A DNA stretch of 6,760 bases from JABDDM01 sp038240295 (GCA_038240295.1 JBBSDW010000164.1:1-6760), one strand, 5' to 3'. Counted from the first letter of the stretch, positions 1 to 6,569 are shown. Translations and numbers: made by a program. The notes: generated by a model from the letters alone, not told the origin.

Positions 1-90
1 CGCATAACCGACCGAGAGCGCGAGCATGATGAATGCGGCGAGCAAGCGCACTTCTTTCGGCATCGAACGAAGCAAGGGGAGTGTCGTCAT
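1..90 (-). CDS. Membrane protein, N-terminal fragment (runs off left edge)
   Basis: Only the first 30 residues are present, starting with ATG at 90-88. The visible protein has a short amphipathic/basic start (residues 1-15, including Pro-Lys-Glu-Val-Arg) followed by a hydrophobic segment from about residue 16 (LLAAFIMLALSVGYA), which looks like a first transmembrane helix. The start codon overlaps the stop of the upstream FMN-binding gene as ATGA, so translation is probably coupled and this is the last visible gene of the fur-ftr1 operon. The partnership with an exported flavoprotein suggests a membrane redox component, comparable in position to FtrD-type or cytochrome-type subunits, but the fragment is too short to assign a function. 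The Val-Gly-Tyr at the end of the helix also occurs in the right-edge gene (6614-6760), so the two may be paralogues. Confidence 0.7.
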   Translation of the reverse strand, partial: MTTLPLLRSMPKEVRLLAAFIMLALSVGYA

Positions 91-632
91 AATTTCCGCT
101 CCTTTCGCCAGAGTTGAAACAGCGTCAGTAATTTCTTTGCGCCGTTCGTGATCGCTTTGCTCGAGATGGTGGCACCGGCAATACTCTGAATGCCTCGCCC
201 CACACGGATATCCCGAGGGTTCGATTTCCCCCGGAACTGCGACCGAAACTGATCGTATCCGACCTCGCCGCCGTAGGACTCGCGATAGACCAGCACTTCT
301 ATATCTGCGATCGAACCATCCCGTTTCATCATCGCGATATAGGTGATCGGTTGCTCCTTGCCGGGTACATCGTCGACGATTCCATAGCCGATCACAGTAC
401 CCATCTCGTCGCTCGCTTCGCGAATGTTCACCCGTCCGCTCACTGTTTCACCCGTGACGTCCAGCACGTCGGCCGATTCTGCGGAGTCGATGACAAGACT
501 ATAGGTCTGGACCAATGACGATTCACCGAATACGCGATGCATCGCCGAGACCGCCTTTTCAGGTACCGACTGTGCACTCGCACTCGCGGTGAGCGAACCA
601 ATGAGCAAGAGAGCAGCGATGAAGGGTCTCAA
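87..632 (-). CDS. Exported FMN-binding domain protein (RnfG/NqrC-type covalent flavin)
   Basis: This 181-residue protein has a Sec signal peptide (residues 1-20, cleavage after Ala-Ser-Ala before Gln21) and one FMN-binding domain. The hallmark is SIAGATISS at 150-158. In NqrC and RnfG the threonine of the equivalent S-G-A-T-x-S/T motif carries FMN through a phosphoester bond added by ApbE, so Thr155 is the expected site. Preceding sequence around 116-135 (YRE, a glycine pair, then Phe-rich QFRGK) also fits the domain. It should be a periplasmic or membrane-facing electron carrier. The only sensible start is TTG at 632-630: an in-frame TAA lies just upstream (644-642) and the next Met (residue 31) would remove the signal peptide. 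No clear Shine-Dalgarno sequence precedes it. The gap to the porin stop is 9 bases and its own stop overlaps the next start, both favouring translational coupling. No ApbE gene lies in the window. Confidence 0.85.
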   Translation of the reverse strand: MRPFIAALLLIGSLTASASAQSVPEKAVSAMHRVFGESSLVQTYSLVIDSAESADVLDVTGETVSGRVNIREASDEMGTVIGYGIVDDVPGKEQPITYIAMMKRDGSIADIEVLVYRESYGGEVGYDQFRSQFRGKSNPRDIRVGRGIQSIAGATISSKAITNGAKKLLTLFQLWRKERKL

Positions 633-641
633 TTCGGTAAG

Positions 642-1748
642 TTAAAAACTAAATCCAAGTCCAAAGCCGAACAGACCGTCACGCGTCTTCGCGCCAGGAG
701 ACGTCGTCGGAATATTCATAGACCACTCGTAATCGAGCTTTACGATCACGCCATCGACGGGCCTTAGTGCAGCCCCTGCGATCAACCACGATGGATTTAG
801 GATTGGACCGCGGCTCTCAACTTCATACCTCACGAACGGCAGCAACTCTGCATCGCTCGCGTCGGAGATCAAAGACATGACATTATAACTCGCCTCGGCA
901 TACTCACCGGAGACATGCGAATAAACGCCTTGCGGAAGATCGGATGTGTGGCTGACGTTATCGAGCGCGATCTCGCCTCTGAGGTGAGCGTTGCCGATGT
1001 CATAGCGAACGTCGAGCGCTGCGACGACAAGTGACGAGCTGATCGGCTGTCCGAGACGCGCAGAATCCTGAAAACTTAACGCAGTCGCAGTGTTTGTCTG
1101 ATAGTAGAATGAGGCGCCGATGCGTAGCCCGTTTGAAGGGAGAAAATCGAGCTTTGCAGAAATTCCTGGACTTGTCGGATTGCTAAACACGCCTTCCTGC
1201 CTGCCTTCGGAAATCCCCGCCGTCGAAAATCCGGCAGCATTCAAACCCTCCGTTACTTCGGCCTGGTATTTCACGTGCTCGCCAATGTCGCCATAAGCGC
1301 CGATACCCAGTTCACGCCAGGTTGAGGGAATGACATCGAGATCGACATGCGGCCTCTCGACACTTAGGAACGTAGTCGGCTCGTGTGTTTGATTGATAAT
1401 GCCCGCCGGGATCAGGATCAATCCACCACGCAATCCGAAACCTTTCGAATAATGAAAATCGAGAAATGCCTGCTCGACTTCAAGTTCACCACCAGGCGCG
1501 CCTGGCTCTACACGGACGTGTTCGATCTCCGTTTCAGACTTAACACTCCATTTATCCGAAAACTGATGCGAGAGAAAAATGACAAATCGTGGAATGTCGA
1601 GCCGTCCAGGCGTTAGGCCATCGGGATCGGTGTATGTCATCTCACCGTAACCGCCGACATGCGTCGCACTCGCTTCTTGTGCGGTAGCGTTATAGGTTGT
1701 GAGAAAAAGAAAAGAAAGAGTGGCGAGGAGAAGAAGAAAAAATTTCAT
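642..1748 (-). CDS. Outer-membrane porin-like beta-barrel protein
   Basis: This 368-residue protein begins with a classic signal peptide (residues 1-24, ending Ala-Thr-Ala-Gln). The rest is rich in alternating polar/hydrophobic beta-strand segments with Gly and aromatic residues. The first strand starts near HVGGYGEMTYTD (about 30-41), and the C-terminus ends GFGLGFSF with a terminal Phe, the usual recognition signature for outer-membrane barrel assembly. It resembles phosphate-selective-porin (OprP/OprO)-like and other putative porins in general layout; substrate cannot be read from sequence. There is no TonB box or plug-like domain, so it is not a TonB-dependent receptor. Its start lies 7 bases after the propeller gene stop. 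Its position in an FTR1 operon suggests passage of iron or an iron complex across the outer membrane, which is inference from context only. Confidence 0.8.
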   Translation of the reverse strand: MKFFLLLLATLSFLFLTTYNATAQEASATHVGGYGEMTYTDPDGLTPGRLDIPRFVIFLSHQFSDKWSVKSETEIEHVRVEPGAPGGELEVEQAFLDFHYSKGFGLRGGLILIPAGIINQTHEPTTFLSVERPHVDLDVIPSTWRELGIGAYGDIGEHVKYQAEVTEGLNAAGFSTAGISEGRQEGVFSNPTSPGISAKLDFLPSNGLRIGASFYYQTNTATALSFQDSARLGQPISSSLVVAALDVRYDIGNAHLRGEIALDNVSHTSDLPQGVYSHVSGEYAEASYNVMSLISDASDAELLPFVRYEVESRGPILNPSWLIAGAALRPVDGVIVKLDYEWSMNIPTTSPGAKTRDGLFGFGLGFSF

Positions 1749-1755
1749 TTAATGT

Positions 1756-2943
1756 TCATTCTGCCCAATCGGCGATGAAGATATTCGTGCTATGCGGGAC
1801 GTTGTTATTCCGGTTCGAGCAAAAGATCAGTTGCTTGCCATCTTCCGTAAAAACGGGAAAGCTATTGAAAGTCTTTTCATAGGTGATGCGCTCGAGACTG
1901 GTGCCGTCTGTCTTGATCATATAGAGTTCGAATTTTCGCCCATCGGGGTCATCCATGTTCGAACTGAAGATGATGTGCCTGCCGTCGGGATGAAAGTAGG
2001 GTGCGAAGCTTGCAGCATTCGAATGGGTGAGTTGCTGTTTACCGGTGCCGTCGGCATTCATCATCCAGAGCTCGAGCGTGTGCGGCTTGATGAGTCCTTC
2101 TTTCAGGAGCTCGCGATATTCGCGAAGTTCATCACCGGCAGGGTGCGAAGCGCGGTAAACGATCTTCGAACCATCCGGCGAATAGAACGCGCCGCCGTCA
2201 TAGCCTTCCTGCGTAGTAAGTTGCTTCACATCCGAGCCATCGAGATTCATACTGTATAGATCGATGTCGCCATTGCGCGTGCTCGTGAATACGATCCGGT
2301 CACCTTTCGGCGAAACCGTGGCCTCGGCATCGTATCCTGGGCTTTTTGTTAAGCGTCCAACCGCGACACCATTGGTATCGGCTACGTAAATATCATACGC
2401 AGGATCGAGCGACCAGACATATCCATGCGAACGATCGGGATCGGGCGGACAGGTACCAGCATAGGCTTCCTGCGTGGAGGCATAAAGAATACGGTCGCCG
2501 CTCGGAAGATAATAACTGCAGGTCGTTTTGCCTTTTCCATCAGAGATGCGCTTCGCATTTTTACCATCGAGCGTCATCGTGAAAATTTGATCGCACGACC
2601 CTTTCGCCATCGCACGAGCCTGAAAACTTACGTGCGTGCCGTCTGGGCTGAGATAGGCTTCGGCATTCTCTCCTCCAAACGTAAGCTGCCGAATATTTCG
2701 AAGATGCTTTTCGGCAGGGATGATCGCCGAAGCAGGCAGCGTGCGCGCTCCGGGAAATTGGGAGTCGATCGCGATCATCGAATTATCGCTGCGCGGCTCG
2801 ATGGGTGCCATCCTGATCGTCTTCAAGCGATAGTGATGCGCAGCAGGCTTTGCTGTGTCGGCAGGTCCGGTATACTGCGCTCGAACGCTTGTGAGCGGCA
2901 GGCTAAGCACGATGAGGCAAAAAATTGCGAGTGACTTGAGCAT
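1756..2943 (-). CDS. Secreted PD40/TolB-like beta-propeller protein
   Basis: This 395-residue protein has a signal peptide (residues 1-23, cleavage after Arg-Ala-Gln or nearby) followed by repeated PD40 (WD40-like) motifs. The recurring pattern is QLT/RIS/RLT, then a SPDG-type turn and a strand such as ILYAS or IVFTS. Turns are visible at about 99-102 (SPDG), 147-150 (PSGD), 211-215 (SPKGD), 255-258 (SPDG), 319-321 (PDG) and 367-369 (EDG), consistent with about six blades. The family includes periplasmic TolB and many secreted propellers that bind proteins or ligands; there is no peptidase domain. I chose ATG at 2943-2941 because a 38-residue upstream extension overlaps the ftr1 tail out of frame and would bury the signal peptide. 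The gap from the ftr1 stop is 52 bases. Cys117, Cys142, Cys165 and Cys375 could form disulfides. Its role in iron handling is unknown. Confidence 0.82.
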   Translation of the reverse strand: MLKSLAIFCLIVLSLPLTSVRAQYTGPADTAKPAAHHYRLKTIRMAPIEPRSDNSMIAIDSQFPGARTLPASAIIPAEKHLRNIRQLTFGGENAEAYLSPDGTHVSFQARAMAKGSCDQIFTMTLDGKNAKRISDGKGKTTCSYYLPSGDRILYASTQEAYAGTCPPDPDRSHGYVWSLDPAYDIYVADTNGVAVGRLTKSPGYDAEATVSPKGDRIVFTSTRNGDIDLYSMNLDGSDVKQLTTQEGYDGGAFYSPDGSKIVYRASHPAGDELREYRELLKEGLIKPHTLELWMMNADGTGKQQLTHSNAASFAPYFHPDGRHIIFSSNMDDPDGRKFELYMIKTDGTSLERITYEKTFNSFPVFTEDGKQLIFCSNRNNNVPHSTNIFIADWAE

Positions 2944-2995
2944 AGAAAAGCGAGTCAATGACGTATAGATGCTGTTGAAGTGTTGGCCGCGATGG

Positions 2996-3814
2996 TTAAA
3001 CGCCAGCGGGTTTGGATTTACCCAAAGCTCCAGATCCTTTGCCGATCCGTTTCTCATTCACCGCCTGGACGAGGAAATAGATCACAAGAACGGTAAAGAG
3101 TGCAAGACCGATGTCGGAGAAAATAGGAACCTGGTCATGCACGTAGTCGATGAAATTCGAAAGCGACTGACTTGAAGGGTCTGCGATGAATCCGCCTTCG
3201 GTCGCTTCATGCCAAACGTCGAAGATTAGCTGCACGACAAAAAAGAGCAGAACGAAGGCAGTCGATTGCAGAAATTTTCCGAGGTTGATCTTGAGCATAC
3301 CTCGCGAGAGCGCATAACTGACGATCACGGCAAATCCGATACCGGCAAGCATCGCGCTTACGTAGTAATGGCCACCGATCGCCGATCCGAATGCAAGCAG
3401 CAGCAGCACCATCTCGAAGCCTTCGCGCGAGATCATAAAAAACACAAAAAGAAAAATGCCGATCACCGGCCAAATGCCCTCGCGACCGTGATAGCTTGCG
3501 ATGCGCGCGTCGATCCCCGACTTGAGCGTCTTGCCCGTCTTCATCATCCAAAAGACCATCGTTGCAACCGTGATCGCTGCTGCTGCATAGAGAATGACCT
3601 CGAGGCCATGATTATTGATTAGTGCGTCGGTGCCGAGTCGGTAGCCACCGTAAGCGCATGCAAGAATCGCAACTGCGATGCCAACGTAAGCCGCGCGTAT
3701 CAATCGTTGCTCGCCGCGCTTTTTGAGCGCCATCAGCACGATCATGATGATCAGCGAGGCTTCGATCCCTTCGCGAAATGCGACGACGAACTGATTGAAT
3801 AATTGTCCGAGCAT
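2996..3814 (-). CDS. FTR1-family high-affinity iron permease
   Basis: This 272-residue inner-membrane protein has about seven hydrophobic segments (near 5-30, 40-60, 70-91, 114-140, 150-170, 181-200 and 231-251). It carries both REGxE iron-ligand motifs of the FTR1/EfeU (OFeT) family: REGIE at 14-18 in the first helix and REGFE at 130-134 in the fourth. A WHEATEGG stretch at 201-208 resembles the family's later His/Glu motif. Known members transport ferric iron coupled to oxidation of Fe2+ by a partner protein. The start ATG (3814-3812) overlaps the fur stop as TAATG, strongly suggesting coupled translation; a longer reading extends into fur with no membrane-protein character. It is a bare permease without the fused periplasmic cytochrome or EfeO-like domain found in some bacterial FTR1 proteins, so its redox partner must be encoded separately. 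No gene symbol is given because ftr1, efeU and ftrC cannot be distinguished here. Confidence 0.93.
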   Translation of the reverse strand: MLGQLFNQFVVAFREGIEASLIIMIVLMALKKRGEQRLIRAAYVGIAVAILACAYGGYRLGTDALINNHGLEVILYAAAAITVATMVFWMMKTGKTLKSGIDARIASYHGREGIWPVIGIFLFVFFMISREGFEMVLLLLAFGSAIGGHYYVSAMLAGIGFAVIVSYALSRGMLKINLGKFLQSTAFVLLFFVVQLIFDVWHEATEGGFIADPSSQSLSNFIDYVHDQVPIFSDIGLALFTVLVIYFLVQAVNEKRIGKGSGALGKSKPAGV

Positions 3815-4383
3815 TAGTTGTTCGCTAACTTTTTTGTTTTTCCGGCGACCGGTACGACAGTATGCACCACAACGGCGTGTTCCCTGCGGTTCGGCAGGGA
3901 AGTGGAGCATTCGAGACATGCTCCGAAGATCTGAAAGGAATGATAGGTTGGTTTGAAGCCATAGAACGCGCACGCATCGTCCTGCAACCGAACCACGCGC
4001 GAGTTTTCAAACTCGATGATCTTGCCGCATCGCGTGCAAACCATGTGATCGTGATGCGGACGATCGGTCGTCTTTTCGTACTGAGCATGGCCCTGCGAGA
4101 AGCGGTATCGAGAAACAAGTCCGCACTCGTGCAGCAAATTGAGCGTCTTATACACAGTCGCTCGCGAGACCTTCGACCCGTTATTTTTTAGTGCGATAAA
4201 AAGGTTATCGGCATCGAAGTGATCATCCCAGGCAAGTACCGCCGCGAGCACTTCGAAGCGCTCCGGAGTGATCCGGTATTGGCCGTCCTGCAAAAATTTT
4301 CGAAATTGATCGTGCGGAGCCAGCGGCTGCGCACCGCGCTTGCTAAGCTTCTCACGTATCACCATTCCGTTGTTCGCCGCCAT
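3814..4383 (-). CDS. fur: Fur-family metal-dependent transcriptional regulator
   Basis: This 189-residue protein has a Fur/Zur/PerR layout. The N-terminal winged helix spans about 26-92, with the recognition-helix region SRATVYKTLNLLHECGLV at 73-90. The metal-binding dimerisation domain follows. The key motif HHDHMVCTRCGKIIEF (110-125) supplies His110/111/113 and the structural zinc pair Cys116/Cys119; the second pair is Cys156/Cys159 (CLEC). Other likely ligands are His55, Glu103 and His148 (YHSFQIFG). The gene heads an FTR1 operon and has a candidate Fur box just upstream, favouring an iron-sensing Fur with autoregulation over Zur or PerR, although sequence alone cannot exclude those. The protein is longer than the usual 130-150 residues, with about 25 extra N-terminal residues and a 30-residue basic tail after the last cysteine pair. 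Met7 is an alternative start. No strong Shine-Dalgarno sequence is visible. Confidence 0.92.
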   Translation of the reverse strand: MAANNGMVIREKLSKRGAQPLAPHDQFRKFLQDGQYRITPERFEVLAAVLAWDDHFDADNLFIALKNNGSKVSRATVYKTLNLLHECGLVSRYRFSQGHAQYEKTTDRPHHDHMVCTRCGKIIEFENSRVVRLQDDACAFYGFKPTYHSFQIFGACLECSTSLPNRREHAVVVHTVVPVAGKTKKLANN

Positions 4384-4393
4384 TCGTTGTCTT

Positions 4394-4414
4394 TATTGAG
4401 ACTGAGTCTTAATA
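4394..4414. promoter_or_regulatory. Candidate Fur box (inverted repeat) in the divergent fur / redoxin region
   Basis: The sequence TATTGAGACT-G-AGTCTTAATA is a 10-1-10 inverted repeat with nine of ten pairs complementary (only G4398/T4410 mismatch). It lies 10 bases from the fur start codon and about 107 bases before the chosen start of the divergent redoxin gene. Its A/T-rich flanks, odd-length symmetry about a single central base and position in front of a fur gene match the general form of Fur-family operators. A weak plus-strand promoter could overlap it (TTGTCT at 4387-4392, 17-base spacer, TAATAC at 4410-4415), in which case a bound repressor would block it. I found no convincing minus-strand -35/-10 pair. 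The site is therefore seen directly; its use by this Fur is inference. Confidence 0.6.
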
Positions 4415-4521
4415 CACTTTGCGAACAATTGTGGTTCCACATTTTTCAGAATTCCAGTTGGATCATTCGAACCGAAATGCTGCGATGGAATTTCTTCGAC
4501 GATCTTGCTGTCGAACTCTCC

Positions 4522-5106
4522 ATGCGCACAATGCTGATCTGCTTTATACTCTCATTTGCATGCACTACGCTGAGCACCGGTGGCGCTGCCACTCATCATG
4601 AGCCACCCTGGGTCTATAGCCTCGATAGCGTTCGGCAATCTCCGCTTGAGAACAATGGGAGTGCGGCCACGGTGTTCGTTTTCGCCCTTCACGATTGCCC
4701 GATCTGCAACAGCTACCTGACGGAGCTTAATCGGCTGAAGGATGAGTTTAGCGGTCGCGGCGTTACGTTTATCTATGTCTATGACGATGAGGATTTTTCT
4801 GCACAGCAGGCCAAAACACATCATGTTGCATTTAACATCGGGTTTACTGCACTCCTCGATCCGCGGCATGAGTGGGCAAGCACAAACGGGATCACGGTTG
4901 CGCCTGAAGTTATCGTAAGGATTCCCTCGGGCCAAACAATCTATCGAGGTACCATCGACGATCGCTATCCGAAACTTGGCGTGCAGCGTCCCGTAGCTAC
5001 TGTGCATGATCTCGAAGATATTTTGAACGCGTATCTGGATGCGAAGCCGCTGCCAACACGAGGTCATGAACTGACAGGCTGCGCACTCACGGAAAATATC
5101 AGATGA
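4522..5106 (+). CDS. Exported thioredoxin-like (AhpC/TSA-TlpA fold) protein
   Basis: With ATG at 4522 the product is 194 residues. It has a hydrophobic signal segment (residues 1-24; no canonical lipobox around Cys14) and then a thioredoxin-fold domain. The redox motif is HDCPICNSYLTEL, with Cys59-Pro-Ile-Cys62, followed by a helix, the strand VTFIYVYDD and a later VAPE segment whose Pro128 fits the cis-proline. A third cysteine, Cys187, sits near the C-terminus in a GCAL context. The likely role is periplasmic thiol-disulfide exchange or peroxide/copper-linked redox chemistry. The stop overlaps the start of the cytochrome-copper protein as ATGA, so it may serve that protein, for example in maturing heme or copper sites. 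Upstream in-frame starts exist at 4477 and inside fur; 4522 was chosen because it directly precedes the signal peptide (4531 is also possible). No Shine-Dalgarno sequence supports any of them clearly. Confidence 0.82.
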   Translation: MRTMLICFILSFACTTLSTGGAATHHEPPWVYSLDSVRQSPLENNGSAATVFVFALHDCPICNSYLTELNRLKDEFSGRGVTFIYVYDDEDFSAQQAKTHHVAFNIGFTALLDPRHEWASTNGITVAPEVIVRIPSGQTIYRGTIDDRYPKLGVQRPVATVHDLEDILNAYLDAKPLPTRGHELTGCALTENIR

Positions 5107-6569
5107 AAGCTTTCGGTAAGCTTATGCTCATGGTGATGCTTTGCCCGGTAACTCCATCGCTTGCGCGATCGGAGCCAATTACCTATACAAAGCATATTGC
5201 GCCGATCATTTATCAGCATTGTCTTAACTGCCACCGCGAAGGAGAGATCGCGCCCTTCGCACTCGAGAACTACCAACAGCTGCGTGCACATGCGGCTGCG
5301 ATCAAAGTAGCGGTCAACGCAGGATACATGCCGCCCTGGAAAGCAGAGCCTTTGCTCGATGCGAGCGGGCATGATAATCTTTTGGGCGATCGTAAACTTT
5401 CGGATGAAGAGATCCGCGAGCTTAATGCATGGATCGAGAGTGGTATGCCGGAGGGTAGCGCCGCTGATCTTCCGCCCAAGCCACAGTTCTCTACCGATTG
5501 GCAATTGGGCAAGCCCGATCTTGTGCTTGAGATGCCCAGGAGTTATATGGTTCGCGCCGATGGCCCCGATATCTTTCGCTGTTTCGTTATCCCAACTTCA
5601 CTGCCATCGGATGTTTATATCCGCGCAGTCGAGTTCAAGCCTGGCAATAAACGGGTCGTCCACCATGCGATCTTTTTTCTCGACCTGACTGGCTCGGCTC
5701 GCGCACTCGATGCAAAGGACACGGCGGAAGGTTATGCGAGCTTCGGCGGTCCTGGGTTTGTGCCGGTCGGCAATCTTGGCGGATGGGTGCCTGGCGCATC
5801 GCCTCGTCAACTTTCAGAGGGGACGGCCTACCTGCTGCGAAAAGGGGTGGATATCGTGATCCAAACCCATTTTCATCCGACAGGCAAACCGGAATCCGAA
5901 CGATCGACGATCGCACTTTATTTTGCGAAGGAGCCTCCAAAGGAAAAGTTAATGACGATCGCAATGAGTTCGCGAAAGATCGACATTGAGCCTGGCGACA
6001 CTTCGTTCGTGCTCCGCGATTCGTTCGAACTTCCCTCGGCCGTTCATGCGATTGCGATCCAGCCGCACGCCCATTTTCTCGGCAAATACATGCACATTTG
6101 GGCTGCACTTCCCGATGGCACTACGAAGCAATTGCTCACGATCGACGACTGGGATTTCAACTGGCAGGATCAATACACGTATCGGACTCCGATCGCATTG
6201 CCGAAGGGGACGATGCTCCAGATGCTCTATACGTATGATAATTCGGCGGGCAATCCGCGCAACCCGAGTTCGCCTCCTAAGGAAGTGAAGTTTGGCCAGC
6301 AGTCGACGGAGGAGATGGGGATCACGTTCATCAATTTCATCTCAGATTCAAAATCGGATCTCGGACTATTGCAGCGAAAGATCATCGGCAAGATGATCGC
6401 TTCGAATGCCAGGAACAGCTTTGTCGGCGGAATTGCGACGCTCTTCTGGAATAATGCGATGAACAAGCTCATCGACAAGTTCGATGTCGATCACAACGGT
6501 TATCTCGACGAAGAAGAATGGGAGGATGCGATCGCATATCTGCAGTGGAAACGACAACATAAAGATTAG
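5103..6569 (+). CDS. Cytochrome c / copper type II ascorbate-dependent monooxygenase-like protein with EF-hand
   Basis: This 488-residue exported protein has a signal peptide (about 1-22). A cytochrome c-like domain follows, with heme motif CLNCH (Cys40, Cys43, His44) and a probable distal ligand Met76 in YMPPWKAEP. The central region resembles the two-domain PHM/DBH copper fold. It shows a His pair in VVHHAIFF (187-188), IQTHFHPTG (His256, possibly His258), PHAHFLG (His322 and His324), and a TEEM methionine (Met405). These correspond in order to the CuH ligands H107/H108/H172 and the CuM ligands H242/H244/M314 of peptidylglycine alpha-hydroxylating monooxygenase, so both copper sites look intact. 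The C-terminus (461-472) is a textbook EF-hand loop: Asp461, Asp463, Asn465-Gly466, Asp469, Glu472. It probably acts in the periplasm as a copper oxygenase or oxidase fed by the fused heme; the substrate is unknown. ATGA overlap with the redoxin gene indicates coupling. Confidence 0.88.
   Translation: MKAFGKLMLMVMLCPVTPSLARSEPITYTKHIAPIIYQHCLNCHREGEIAPFALENYQQLRAHAAAIKVAVNAGYMPPWKAEPLLDASGHDNLLGDRKLSDEEIRELNAWIESGMPEGSAADLPPKPQFSTDWQLGKPDLVLEMPRSYMVRADGPDIFRCFVIPTSLPSDVYIRAVEFKPGNKRVVHHAIFFLDLTGSARALDAKDTAEGYASFGGPGFVPVGNLGGWVPGASPRQLSEGTAYLLRKGVDIVIQTHFHPTGKPESERSTIALYFAKEPPKEKLMTIAMSSRKIDIEPGDTSFVLRDSFELPSAVHAIAIQPHAHFLGKYMHIWAALPDGTTKQLLTIDDWDFNWQDQYTYRTPIALPKGTMLQMLYTYDNSAGNPRNPSSPPKEVKFGQQSTEEMGITFINFISDSKSDLGLLQRKIIGKMIASNARNSFVGGIATLFWNNAMNKLIDKFDVDHNGYLDEEEWEDAIAYLQWKRQHKD

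Noticed and set aside
1792..2259. A 155-codon plus-strand open frame opposite the propeller gene.
   Set aside because: It lies wholly antisense to a well-supported PD40 gene and its translation has no recognisable domain, so it is a shadow frame.
2944..3057. Upstream extension of the propeller gene into the ftr1 tail.
   Set aside because: It would place 38 residues ahead of a clear signal peptide and overlaps ftr1 out of frame; the ATG at 2943 is better.
4430..4446. TGTGG-TT-CCACA followed by TTTTT, resembling a small terminator.
   Set aside because: The stem is only five pairs with a two-base loop, and the site lies in a divergent promoter region where termination makes no sense.
4219..4521. 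N-terminal extension of the thioredoxin-like gene starting inside fur.
   Set aside because: The extra residues are antisense to fur, basic and without domain character, and would bury the signal peptide that begins at 4522.
4552..5067. A 171-codon minus-strand open frame opposite the thioredoxin-like gene.
   Set aside because: It is antisense to a gene with signal peptide and CPIC motif, and its own composition (scattered Cys and Arg, no domain) looks random.
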